From Micromonospora wenchangensis (GTDB lineage: Bacteria; Actinomycetota; Actinomycetes; Mycobacteriales; Micromonosporaceae), in NCBI RefSeq assembly GCF_002210435.1, contig NZ_MZMV01000003.1:124001-188000 (forward strand): DNA of 64,000 nucleotides, in the 5' to 3' direction. Below, in pieces: positions 50,955-58,861 of the stretch. Below the pieces are notes generated by a model, which made no database searches, was not told where the DNA came from, and saw nothing but the letters and a program-made list of their open reading frames with translations. Both the position numbers and the translations under genes were made by a program. Numbering within the stretch: the stretch's first letter is position 1; each line of letters begins with the position of its first letter.

Positions 50955-53093
50955 ATGACCGATCCGACCGTGATCCACCTGCGCCGGGGCCGCACCAGCC
51001 TGGTGCTCGACGCGCGCGGCCCGGGGCTGCCCCGGGTCGTGCACTGGGGCACCGACCTCGGCCCGGTGCCCGCCGACGACCTGCCGGCCCTGCTCGACGC
51101 CACCGTGCCGCCGGTGGTGCCGAGCAGCTTCGACGCGCCGACCGTACTGTCCCTGCTGCCCGAGGCGAGCGCCGGCTGGAGCGGCCGGCCCGGACTCGCC
51201 GGCCACCGCGCCGGCCGGGACTGGTCCACCGCCTTCCGCCTCAACCGCCTCGACGTCGACGACCCGGACGGCGCGGCGCGGGTGGCCGTGCGGGCGACGG
51301 ACCCGGACGCGGGGTTGACCCTCACCGTCGAGGTCACCCTCGACCCGGTCGGGGTGCTGACCGTGCGGCACCGGCTGCGCAACGACGCCGACCAGCCCTA
51401 CGAGGTACGCGAGCTGACGCCGGTACTGCCGGTGCCGGCGGTCGCCACCGAACTGCTCGACCTGACCGGCCGCTGGTGCCGCGAACGCGCGCCGCAACGG
51501 CACCCGTGGCCGCACGGCGCGTGGGTGCGCGAGGGTCGGCACGGGCGCACCGGGCACGACGCCACCCTGCTGCTGGTCGCCGGCACCGCCGGGTTCGGCT
51601 TCGGCCACGGCGAGGTGTGGGCGGTGCACACCGCGTGGAGCGGCGACCACGTGACAGTCGCCGAACGCCGCCCCACCGGCGAATCCACCCTGGGCGGCGG
51701 GGAACTGCTCGCCCCCGGGGAGATCGTCCTCGGCCCCGGTGAGGAGTACGCCACCCCGCTGCTCTACGCGGTGCACTCCACCGCCGGGCTGGACGGGCTC
51801 AGCGACCTGCTGCACACCCACCTGCGGGCCCGGCCGGGCCACCCCCGCACACCCCGCCCGGTCACCCTCAACGTGTGGGAGGCGGTCTACTTCGAGCACG
51901 ACCTCGACCGGCTACGTACCCTCGCCGACCGCGCCGCCGAGGTGGGCGTGGAACGGTTCGTCCTCGACGACGGCTGGTTCACCGGCCGCCGGCACGACCG
52001 GGCCGGCCTGGGCGACTGGCAGGTCGACGCCGACGTCTGGCCGGCCGGCCTGGGACCGCTCATCGAGCATGTTCGCGGGCACGGGATGCAGTTCGGGCTG
52101 TGGGTCGAACCGGAAATGGTCAACCCCGACTCCGAGCTGTTCCGCGCCCACCCCGACTGGGTGCTCACCGCGCCCGGCCGGCTGCCCCTGCCGTGGCGGC
52201 ACCAGCAGGTGCTGGACCTGGCCAACCCGGCGGCGTACGCCCACCTGCTCGACCGGCTCGACGCCCTGCTGACCGGGAACCCCGGGATCGGCTACCTCAA
52301 GTGGGACCACAACCGGGACCTCACCGAGGCCGGGCACGCCGGCCGGCCCGGGGTGCACGCGCAGACCATGGCGGCCTACCGGCTCCTCGACGAGCTACGC
52401 GCCCGGCACCCGCACCTGGAGACCGAGAGCTGCTCGTCCGGCGGGGCCCGGGTCGACCTGGAGATCCTGCGACGTACCGACCGGGTCTGGGCCAGCGACA
52501 CCAACGACGCCCTGGAACGGCTGTCCATCCAACGCTGGACCGGCCTGCTGCTGCCCCCGGAGCTGGTCGGCACGCACATCGGCCCGGGGCGCTCGCACAC
52601 CACCGGCCGGGTGCACACCCTGGGCTTCCGGGCGGTCACCGCGCTCTTCGGCCACCACGGCATCGAGTGGGACATCGTCGCGATCGACGCCGCCGAGCGG
52701 GCCGAGCTGACCGCCTGGGTGGCCCTGCACAAACGGCTCCGGCCGCTGCTGCACACCGGGCGGGCGGTGCGGTTCGACCACCCGGACCCGGCCGTGCAGG
52801 CGCACGGCGTGGTCGCCCACGACCGCTCCCGCGCCGTGTACGCGGTGTCCCGGGTGGCCACCTCCGTCACGCAGGTCCCCGGCCCGGTCCGCCTGCCCGG
52901 CCTCGACCCGGCCCGCCGGTACGCCGTCCGTCCCGCGCAGGGGGTGCCGGAGCCGGACGCCATGCAGATCACCGGACCCGGTTGGCTGCCCGCAGTGACG
53001 CTGCCCGGCTCGGTGCTGGCGACGGTGGGCCTGCACCTGCCGGCCCTGAACCCGGAGCAGGCGCTGCTCCTGGAGGTCGACGCCGTGGACTGA
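50955..53093 (+). CDS. GH36 alpha-galactosidase
   Basis: 712 aa from ATG 50955, favoured by GGAG at 50942; GTG 50916 and ATG 50946 are alternatives. An N-terminal beta-supersandwich precedes the barrel. Nucleophile Asp is in YLKWDHNRDL, acid/base Asp in RVWASDTNDALER, and FVLDDGWF and GLWVEPEMVNPDS are barrel motifs. Family GH36 enzymes release alpha-galactose from raffinose, stachyose and melibiose-type oligosaccharides. No signal peptide: it acts inside the cell on imported sugar. It ends the operon. Confidence 0.95.
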   Translation: MTDPTVIHLRRGRTSLVLDARGPGLPRVVHWGTDLGPVPADDLPALLDATVPPVVPSSFDAPTVLSLLPEASAGWSGRPGLAGHRAGRDWSTAFRLNRLDVDDPDGAARVAVRATDPDAGLTLTVEVTLDPVGVLTVRHRLRNDADQPYEVRELTPVLPVPAVATELLDLTGRWCRERAPQRHPWPHGAWVREGRHGRTGHDATLLLVAGTAGFGFGHGEVWAVHTAWSGDHVTVAERRPTGESTLGGGELLAPGEIVLGPGEEYATPLLYAVHSTAGLDGLSDLLHTHLRARPGHPRTPRPVTLNVWEAVYFEHDLDRLRTLADRAAEVGVERFVLDDGWFTGRRHDRAGLGDWQVDADVWPAGLGPLIEHVRGHGMQFGLWVEPEMVNPDSELFRAHPDWVLTAPGRLPLPWRHQQVLDLANPAAYAHLLDRLDALLTGNPGIGYLKWDHNRDLTEAGHAGRPGVHAQTMAAYRLLDELRARHPHLETESCSSGGARVDLEILRRTDRVWASDTNDALERLSIQRWTGLLLPPELVGTHIGPGRSHTTGRVHTLGFRAVTALFGHHGIEWDIVAIDAAERAELTAWVALHKRLRPLLHTGRAVRFDHPDPAVQAHGVVAHDRSRAVYAVSRVATSVTQVPGPVRLPGLDPARRYAVRPAQGVPEPDAMQITGPGWLPAVTLPGSVLATVGLHLPALNPEQALLLEVDAVD

Positions 53094-53111
53094 CAGCGCG
53101 GATCGCTGGCT

Positions 53112-53187
53112 TGATCGGCTCAACGGGGGCGAAGTTGCGGCATCAGCCGTCGGGGATACCGCTACACCGCCCCCGTTGAGCCGATCA
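53112..53187. repeat. Intergenic long inverted repeat (TGATCGGCTCAACGGGGGCG arms)
   Basis: Perfect 20-bp arms at 53112-53131 and 53168-53187 with a 36-base interior that can itself pair (GCGGCATC with GATACCGC). It lies between the convergent GH36 and mannanase genes, just before a separate terminator hairpin. Confidence 0.9.
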
Positions 53188-53191
53188 CGGG

Positions 53192-53221
53192 GGTGGCCGG
53201 ACCCCGGAGGGTCCGGCCACC
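53192..53221. terminator. Bidirectional 12-bp terminator
   Basis: GGTGGCCGGACC (53192-53203) pairs perfectly with 53210-53221, loop of 6. It serves the convergent GH36 and mannanase genes. Confidence 0.82.
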
Positions 53222-53237
53222 GGTGGGGCGGGGGTGG

Positions 53238-54626
53238 TCAGCTCGCGGTGCAGGTGACCGTGGGAGCCGGGTTGCTACCGGTCCAGCTGCCGATGAAGCC
53301 GAATGCGGTGCTGGCCCCGGCACCGAGCCGGCCGTTGTAGTCGACGTTGCGGGCGGTCACCGTGCTGCCGCTGCTGCTCAGCGAGGCGTTCCATGCCTGG
53401 CTGACGGTCTGGCCGTTGGCGTAGGTCCACTTCGTCGTCCAGCCGGTGATGGCCGCGCTGCCGGCGGTCACCTTCACCTCACCCTGGAAGCCGCCCTGCC
53501 ACGAACCGATGATCGTGTACGTCGCGGTGCAGCCACCGGTCGCCGGCGGGGTCGTCGTCGGCGGGGTGGTGGGGGGCGTGGTCGGCGGGGTGGTCGGGGG
53601 CGTCGTGGGCGGGGTCGTCGGCGGCGTGGTCGGGGTGGTGCCGGAGTAGACCGACGCCTCCTTCGCCGTCGCCTTGATGCCGTTGGCCCCGTTGAAGATC
53701 CGCTGGCCCCAGGTGGTCAGGGCGGCCGGGTTGAAGTTGGTGGTCATGTCGAGGTACTCCACGCCGCCGCCGTTGCCGCTCCACGACCAGCCCAGGTAGC
53801 CGATCCCGTTGGCCTGGGTGTACGACAGGATGGTGTCCTCGTCGGGGTTGCCGTCGGAGTGGTCGAAGCCGAACTCGCCCACCACGATGGGCAGCTTGGC
53901 GGTGCGGAAGCGGCCCAGGTAGTCGCTGATCTCGGCGGCGGTGTCGAAGACGCCGTACATGTGGATCGAGAAGACCGTGTTCTTCTGCGGGTCGGCGGCG
54001 AACACCCCGGCCGCGTTGTCGCGCATCGTGAACGACCAGTCCTGACCCCAGTTCGGGGCGTCCACCATGATCGTGTGGGTGATGCCGCCGGCCCGCAGCC
54101 GCTTGATCGCGTTGGCGTTGTCGGTGGCCCAGGTGGCGTAGCCCTGGTTGCCGTACGGCTCGTTGCCGATGTTGACGATGACGTACCGCTCCTGGCCCTG
54201 TAGGGCGCTGGCGATGCTCAGCCAGTAGTCGACCGCGCGGTCCAGGGTGATCGCCCCGGCCTGCTCGCCGTACCCGGTGGTGTCGTGCACCTCCAGCACG
54301 CAGATCAGCTTGTTGGCCTTGCACAGCGAGATGACGTTGCTGACGTCGGCGGCGGTGTTCTTGGTCCAGCGGTCACCGCTGGCCAGCACCACCCGGACGG
54401 TGTTCGCGCCGAGCGCCTTGATGTTGGCGAAGGAGGTGGTCTGCTGCGGGTACCAGGTGTGGGCGTGGTTGACGCCGCGCATGATGAACTCGTTGCCGTT
54501 GGCGTCGTACAGCTTGCCACCGGAGACCGTGAAACCGGCCGCGGCCTGGGCCGGCTGGCCGAAGGCGAACACGGCGGCGAGGACAGTGAGCAGGGCGACG
54601 CCGGCGACGGAAAGTCGCTTCTTCAT
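53238..54626 (-). CDS. Secreted GH5 beta-mannanase with CBM2
   Basis: 462 aa from ATG 54626, behind GAGGAA. A signal peptide (VALLTVLAAVFAFGQPAQAAA) precedes the catalytic domain. FIMRGVNHAHTWYPQQT, ANTVRVVLASGDRW and VLEVHDTTGYGEQAG match GH5 subfamily 8 actinomycete mannanases. Acid/base Glu is in VNIGNEPYGN and nucleophile Glu in VVGEFGFD. A PTTPPTTP linker of about 35 residues leads to a CBM2 cellulose/chitin-binding module (about residues 365-462), with paired Cys and exposed Trp. It cuts mannan backbones outside the cell. Two AACCGGTT sites lie upstream. Confidence 0.95.
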   Translation of the reverse strand: MKKRLSVAGVALLTVLAAVFAFGQPAQAAAGFTVSGGKLYDANGNEFIMRGVNHAHTWYPQQTTSFANIKALGANTVRVVLASGDRWTKNTAADVSNVISLCKANKLICVLEVHDTTGYGEQAGAITLDRAVDYWLSIASALQGQERYVIVNIGNEPYGNQGYATWATDNANAIKRLRAGGITHTIMVDAPNWGQDWSFTMRDNAAGVFAADPQKNTVFSIHMYGVFDTAAEISDYLGRFRTAKLPIVVGEFGFDHSDGNPDEDTILSYTQANGIGYLGWSWSGNGGGVEYLDMTTNFNPAALTTWGQRIFNGANGIKATAKEASVYSGTTPTTPPTTPPTTPPTTPPTTPPTTPPTTTPPATGGCTATYTIIGSWQGGFQGEVKVTAGSAAITGWTTKWTYANGQTVSQAWNASLSSSGSTVTARNVDYNGRLGAGASTAFGFIGSWTGSNPAPTVTCTAS

Positions 54627-54768
54627 GGGTTTCCTCAGGAAGGGTCGACCCCGTTGCCCTGGCGGGGTGGCGATGCTGGTGACGGTGGCGCTCGGCTGCA
54701 GCCCGGCAGCCGCCGCCTGACTCCCTGGCCGCGTGCGGACCAGCGTAGGCCCACCGGGTCGGGAAGGC

Positions 54769-54779
54769 AACCGGTTAAG
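54769..54779. promoter_or_regulatory. AACCGGTTAAG site, copy 1
   Basis: Contains the perfect palindrome AACCGGTT. It lies 143 bases upstream of the mannanase ATG and is embedded in GGCAACCGGTTAAGTTGCC, which adds outer symmetry. LacI-family operators have this type of central CG. Confidence 0.65.
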
Positions 54780-54879
54780 TTGCCTGCCTGTCCCCGCCGA
54801 CCCTGCGGCGACCCACGCCGACCGTGAGCCGCCACAGGGGGCGGTCATCCCCACCACAGGATGTGACACCACCAGCCTG

Positions 54880-54890
54880 AACCGGTTAAG
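54880..54890. promoter_or_regulatory. AACCGGTTAAG site, copy 2
   Basis: Second identical 11-mer, 111 bases from copy 1, in the 381-base region 54627-55007 between the mannanase and F420 genes. Paired identical sites support specific binding. Confidence 0.65.
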
Positions 54891-55007
54891 CCGGACCTTA
54901 GACCGCCCTCCCGCCACCGTCAAGAGGGACCCGACCCCGCATCAGCGGTTGACCGGCACCGGCCAGGGGTATCCGGTGACGATCGTCGCCCGGAAGGAGA
55001 AACCAGG

Positions 55008-55970
55008 ATGGTCCGCGTCGGCTACACCCTGATGTGCGAACAGACCGGCCCGAAGCAGTTGGTGGACCACGCGGTACGGGCGGAGGCGGCCGGCTTCGAC
55101 CAGCTGGTCATGTCCGACCACTACTATCCGTGGCTCGACGCGCAGGGCCACTCCCCGTACGCCTGGTCGGTGCTGGGCGCGGTCGCCCACGCCACCAGCC
55201 GGGCCGAGCTGATGTCCTTCGTGACCTGCCCGATCCGCCGGTACCACCCGGCGGTGGTGGCGCAGAAGGCCAGCACCATCGGGGTGCTCTCCGACGGGCG
55301 GTTCACCCTCGGCCTCGGCGCCGGGGAGAACCTCAACGAACACGTCGTCGGCGGCTGGCCGCACGTGCAGCAGCGGCACGAGATGTTCTCCGAGGCGCTC
55401 CAGATCATCCGTCCGCTGCTCAATGGCGAGACGTTGACCTTCTCCGGCAACCACTTCGACGTCCCCGACGCCTACGTCTGGGACCGGCCGGAACACCCCG
55501 TGCCGATGGCCGTCGCCGCGTCCGGACCGTCGTCGGCCACCCTCGCCGCCGAGTACGCCGACGGCATCGTCGCCACCGAACCGGACTCCCGGATCATCCA
55601 GCTCTACGACGACGCGGGCGGTGCCGGGCAGCCCCGCTACGGCCAGGTGGCCATCTGCTACGGCCCCGACGAGGCCGAGTGCCGCAAGATCGTGCACGAC
55701 CAGTTCCGTTGGTTCGGCAGCGGCTGGAAGGTCAACGCCGACCTGCCCGACCCGGAGGCCTTCGCCGCCGCCACCCAGTTCGTCCGGGAGGAGGACGTCG
55801 CCGACGGCATCCCCTGCGGCCCCGACGTCGACCGGCACGTCGAGGCCTTCCGCGCCTTCGTCGACGCCGGCTTCACGCACGTGGCGATCGTGCAGGTCGG
55901 CGGGGACAGCCAGCCGATGTTCCTGGACTGGGCGCAGGAGCAGCTACTGCCCCGACTGCGCGAACTGTGA
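55008..55970 (+). CDS. F420-dependent LLM-class oxidoreductase (TIGR03557-like)
   Basis: 320 aa, ATG 55008 behind GGAAGGAGA. The luciferase-like barrel is shown by VGYTLMCEQTGPKQLVDHAVRAEAAGFDQLVMSDHYYPW, and GRFTLGLGAGENLNEHV is the F420-glucose-6-phosphate-dehydrogenase-like motif. The His of SDHYYP is near F420. It oxidises or reduces a small substrate using coenzyme F420. Its stop overlaps the next GTG (GTGA), so it is coupled to the hydrolase. Confidence 0.93.
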   Translation: MVRVGYTLMCEQTGPKQLVDHAVRAEAAGFDQLVMSDHYYPWLDAQGHSPYAWSVLGAVAHATSRAELMSFVTCPIRRYHPAVVAQKASTIGVLSDGRFTLGLGAGENLNEHVVGGWPHVQQRHEMFSEALQIIRPLLNGETLTFSGNHFDVPDAYVWDRPEHPVPMAVAASGPSSATLAAEYADGIVATEPDSRIIQLYDDAGGAGQPRYGQVAICYGPDEAECRKIVHDQFRWFGSGWKVNADLPDPEAFAAATQFVREEDVADGIPCGPDVDRHVEAFRAFVDAGFTHVAIVQVGGDSQPMFLDWAQEQLLPRLREL

Positions 55971-56965
55971 CCGCCGTGGCGGGTCGGGCCGGGTCGCGTA
56001 CCCGACCCGGCCCGACCGGCACTTGCCTCGACGCGTTGCGGCGGGCACTGGCCGCACCACACCCGACGGCCGGGTCGGACCGACCCGCCCACCCTCCCGG
56101 CCCGGCCCACACGTCCCGTCCGGCCCGACCGGTCACCGCGCCGGGCCCGGACCTCACGTCGCCGGCCGCACCGGGCCCGCAGGCCGTAGCGCGGCGGGTG
56201 CGGGCGACCCTCACCAGCGAGTTCCGGCTCGTCGACGGGCTGCGTACGCACACCCGGCGATCGGCCGACCCGACGGCCCCCGGCACGCCCCCGGTGGTGC
56301 TGGTGCACGGGTTGGCCGTGTCGCACCGCTACCTCACCCCGCTGGCCGAGACGCTCGGCACCACCCACCCGGTGTACGTGCCGGACCTGCCCGGTTTCGG
56401 GCTGAGCGCCCACCCCGGCCACTCCTACGACCTGCGGCAGCACGTCGCACACCTGCTGGCCTGGCTCGACGCGTACCGGATGCCCCCGGTCTGCCTGGTC
56501 GGGCACTCGTTCGGCGCGGAGGTGGCCGCCGCGCTCGCGGTGGCCCGCCCCGGGGCGGTCCGGGCGCTGGTGCTGGCCGGGCCGACCAGCGACCCCACCG
56601 CCCGGTCCCGGCGGGGGCTGGTCGGCCGGTGGCTGGTGGACAGCCTGCGGGAGGTGCCCTGGCAGGCACCGATCCTGGTCCGCGACGTCCTCGACGCGCG
56701 CCCCTGGCGGGTGGCGGCCACCGTCGCGCACTCGGTACGCAACGCGGTGGAGGAGGATCTGGTCAGGATCACCGTGCCCACCCTCGTGCTGGCCGGGGAA
56801 CGTGACCCGATCGTGCCGCCCCGGTGGCGCGCCCAGGTCACCCGGCTGGTGCCCGACGCCCGGCTGGTCACCGTGCCCGGTGCCGCCCACAACGTGCTCA
56901 CCACCGCCCCCGGGCCGGTGGCCGGGGCGATCCGTGACCTGCTCGTCCCGACTCTGGCCAGGTGA
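55967..56965 (+). CDS. Alpha/beta hydrolase, translationally coupled to F420 enzyme
   Basis: 332 aa from GTG 55967 overlapping the previous stop. The first about 85 residues are Pro/Arg-rich and probably disordered; the start may lie later. The core has VVLVHGLAVSHRYLTPLA, VYVPDLPGFGLS, nucleophile elbow LVGHSFGAEVAAA (Ser) and a terminal GAAHNVLT His. It is likely an esterase or C-C hydrolase. Coupling to the F420 enzyme suggests consecutive steps on one compound. Confidence 0.87.
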   Translation: MTAVAGRAGSRTRPGPTGTCLDALRRALAAPHPTAGSDRPAHPPGPAHTSRPARPVTAPGPDLTSPAAPGPQAVARRVRATLTSEFRLVDGLRTHTRRSADPTAPGTPPVVLVHGLAVSHRYLTPLAETLGTTHPVYVPDLPGFGLSAHPGHSYDLRQHVAHLLAWLDAYRMPPVCLVGHSFGAEVAAALAVARPGAVRALVLAGPTSDPTARSRRGLVGRWLVDSLREVPWQAPILVRDVLDARPWRVAATVAHSVRNAVEEDLVRITVPTLVLAGERDPIVPPRWRAQVTRLVPDARLVTVPGAAHNVLTTAPGPVAGAIRDLLVPTLAR

Positions 56966-56968
56966 ACC

Positions 56969-57088
56969 ATGCGTTTCGGCAACACACAGATCCGACCTCT
57001 AGGCGGCGGCTTCGGCTGCCTGCTGATGATCCTGTTCTCGGTGCTCGCCTCGATCGCCCTGACCGTTGTGGTCAACCTGTTCCTCTGA
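56969..57088 (+). CDS. 39-residue membrane protein
   Basis: MRFGNTQIRPLGGGFGCLL, then a hydrophobic stretch MILFSVLASIALTVVVNLFL to the end. ATG lies 3 bases after the hydrolase stop, with GGTGA as a possible ribosome site. The short basic, Gly-rich start plus a C-terminal single helix looks like a tail-anchored small protein. The same type of sequence seems familiar from Micromonosporaceae, but I cannot name a role. A terminator follows at once. Confidence 0.72.
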   Translation: MRFGNTQIRPLGGGFGCLLMILFSVLASIALTVVVNLFL

Positions 57089-57091
57089 CGA

Positions 57092-57126
57092 CGGCGGGGA
57101 GGGGACCACGCGCCCACTCCCCGCCG
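57092..57126. terminator. Terminator between convergent genes
   Basis: CGGCGGGGAG (57092-57101) pairs perfectly with 57117-57126 over 10 bases, loop of 15. It serves the small membrane gene and the convergent sigma-partner gene. Confidence 0.7.
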
Positions 57127-57133
57127 GGTGACG

Positions 57134-58246
57134 TCACAGCGGTCGCCAGGTCGATTCGTCGTCGTGGGTGGCGACCGGCCGGATGGCGGCGGCCAGATCC
57201 CGGGCCCCGTCCTGGCCGCCGAGCGCGGCGCTGCCCGCCGGACTCCCCGTCCCCACCAGGGCCCGGCAGCCGACGCAGCCGGGCACACCACCGACCGACC
57301 AGGTGCCGGACCAGCCACGCCAGACGGAGATCCACGCCGGTCGGCCCTGCACGACGCCGGTCGGGTCGCTTCGCTGGTCGCTGCGCTCCAGGCCGATGGT
57401 CAGGTCCCCACCGGCGGCGGAGGAACCGGGGAGCCGGTAGTCGAGAAGCACGAGGTCCCACCGGCCGTCCCGCCAGCCCATCCGGGCCAGCTGGAGCCGG
57501 GCGTCCGACGGCAGCGCCACCGGCTGGAACGGCACCCGGACCGGTTGCCGTTCCCACACCATCCCCTCGGCCACCCGCCGCAGCACCTCCGCCGGACGGT
57601 CGAGGGTGACAGCGGTGATCGTGACCCAGGCGTCCGCAGCGTACCGCCAGGACAGCACCGTCTCCTTGCCGTCGGGGCTGGTGTGCAGGAAGGCGGGATG
57701 CCCCTGCACCGGCTCGACAGGTGAACCCGGCGGGGTGGGCCACGGCGTCGGGCCGCTGCGTAGCTTCCCCGCGTTCCTGTTGTCCCGGGTCAACTGGTCG
57801 GTGAAGAAGTCCACCCCCCGCGCGCCCACGGTCACCGCGACGCTGCCGACCAACCTGCGGGCCTGGGTTCCCTCGAACGGCGTGTACCGGGCCGCCCCGA
57901 TCGTCTGCCGGTCCGCAGCGGTGGAGAGGCTCCGTTCCGGCAGCTCTTCCGGTAGCCAGGTCAACCGGAAGAGCTGCCGGGCCGGATCGAAGGCGGTCGG
58001 CGCGACCGTGGGCGGCCAGGTCCGGTCGGCCGGGGTCGGCGGCTGACGTACCCCCAGCAGGGCGGTGACGCCGAGCAGCGCCACGGCGGTGACCACCGCC
58101 GTGGCCGCCACGGCCAGCCGGCGGCGACGCCGCACCGCGCGCTCCCCCGCCGTCACCAACGCCGTGGTGTCCGGGCTCCCGGTCGGCAGGTCGTCGGCGG
58201 CCCGGGTCAGCATCTCCCGGACCAGGGTCTCGTCGTCGTGGATCAT
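57134..58246 (-). CDS. Membrane protein paired with sigma factor (probable anti-sigma-type)
   Basis: 370 aa from ATG 58246, overlapping the sigma-factor stop (ATGA). N-terminal 45 residues are cytosolic (MIHDDETLVREMLTRAADDLP), then one transmembrane helix (LAVAATAVVTAVALLGVTALLG). The last about 300 residues lie outside and are beta-rich, with a CVGC pair near the end. The zinc-anti-sigma HxxxCxxC motif is absent. Position after the sigma gene and topology suggest it controls the sigma factor; this is inference. Confidence 0.78.
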   Translation of the reverse strand: MIHDDETLVREMLTRAADDLPTGSPDTTALVTAGERAVRRRRRLAVAATAVVTAVALLGVTALLGVRQPPTPADRTWPPTVAPTAFDPARQLFRLTWLPEELPERSLSTAADRQTIGAARYTPFEGTQARRLVGSVAVTVGARGVDFFTDQLTRDNRNAGKLRSGPTPWPTPPGSPVEPVQGHPAFLHTSPDGKETVLSWRYAADAWVTITAVTLDRPAEVLRRVAEGMVWERQPVRVPFQPVALPSDARLQLARMGWRDGRWDLVLLDYRLPGSSAAGGDLTIGLERSDQRSDPTGVVQGRPAWISVWRGWSGTWSVGGVPGCVGCRALVGTGSPAGSAALGGQDGARDLAAAIRPVATHDDESTWRPL

Positions 58247-58761
58247 CGGGTCACCTCCGTCGGGTCCGCCAGCGGCAACTGCCGGCGCAGCGCGGCCAGC
58301 CCCCGCGCGGTCTGACTCTTGACGTTCCCGGCCGAGCAGCCCAGCACCTCGGCGGTCTGCTCGACGCTCAGGTCGGCGTAGAAGCGCAACACCAGCACCA
58401 CCCGCTGCCCGGGTGGCACCGCCGCCAACGCGGCCCGCACCGCGACCGTGTCCACCACCGCGTCGGTCGGCGGGGCTCCCCCGGGCTCCGGCTCCGGCGG
58501 ACGGTCGAGCAGGCGCACCCCGAACCAGCGGGCCCGGCGCTCCTGCCGGAACGCGTTGACCAGCATCCGGTGCACGTACGCCCCGATGTCGTCGGCCGCC
58601 CGTGCCCGGCCCCACTGCACGTACAACCGGGTCAGCGTCTGCTGTACGACGTCGTCGGCCCGGTGGGCGTCACCCCCGGTGAGCAGGTACGCCGTGCGGC
58701 GCAGCTTCGGTGTCGCCGCCGTGACGAAGTCGACGTACTCCTGCCGTTGCGTCGCGTGCAT
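58243..58761 (-). CDS. SigE-family ECF RNA polymerase sigma factor
   Basis: 172 aa from ATG 58761 (MHATQRQEYVDFV), behind GGGGAG. Region 2 includes LRRTAYLLTGGDAHRADDVVQQTLTRLYVQW and region 4 VRAALAAVPPGQRVVLVLRFYADLSVEQTAEVLGCSAGNVKSQTARGLAALR in pattern. This matches the actinobacterial SigE-family ECF group. It directs RNA polymerase to a small regulon, and is coupled with the downstream membrane protein, which probably regulates it. Confidence 0.95.
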   Translation of the reverse strand: MHATQRQEYVDFVTAATPKLRRTAYLLTGGDAHRADDVVQQTLTRLYVQWGRARAADDIGAYVHRMLVNAFRQERRARWFGVRLLDRPPEPEPGGAPPTDAVVDTVAVRAALAAVPPGQRVVLVLRFYADLSVEQTAEVLGCSAGNVKSQTARGLAALRRQLPLADPTEVTR

Positions 58762-58861
58762 CGACCACTCCCCGTCCCGGACGCTGGCTCTGTCACCGTA
58801 GCGATGGCGGCGGGGCCGCAAAGGGTTGCACGGGTGCTGCGGGTGGGCACCGGCGGGCCGG

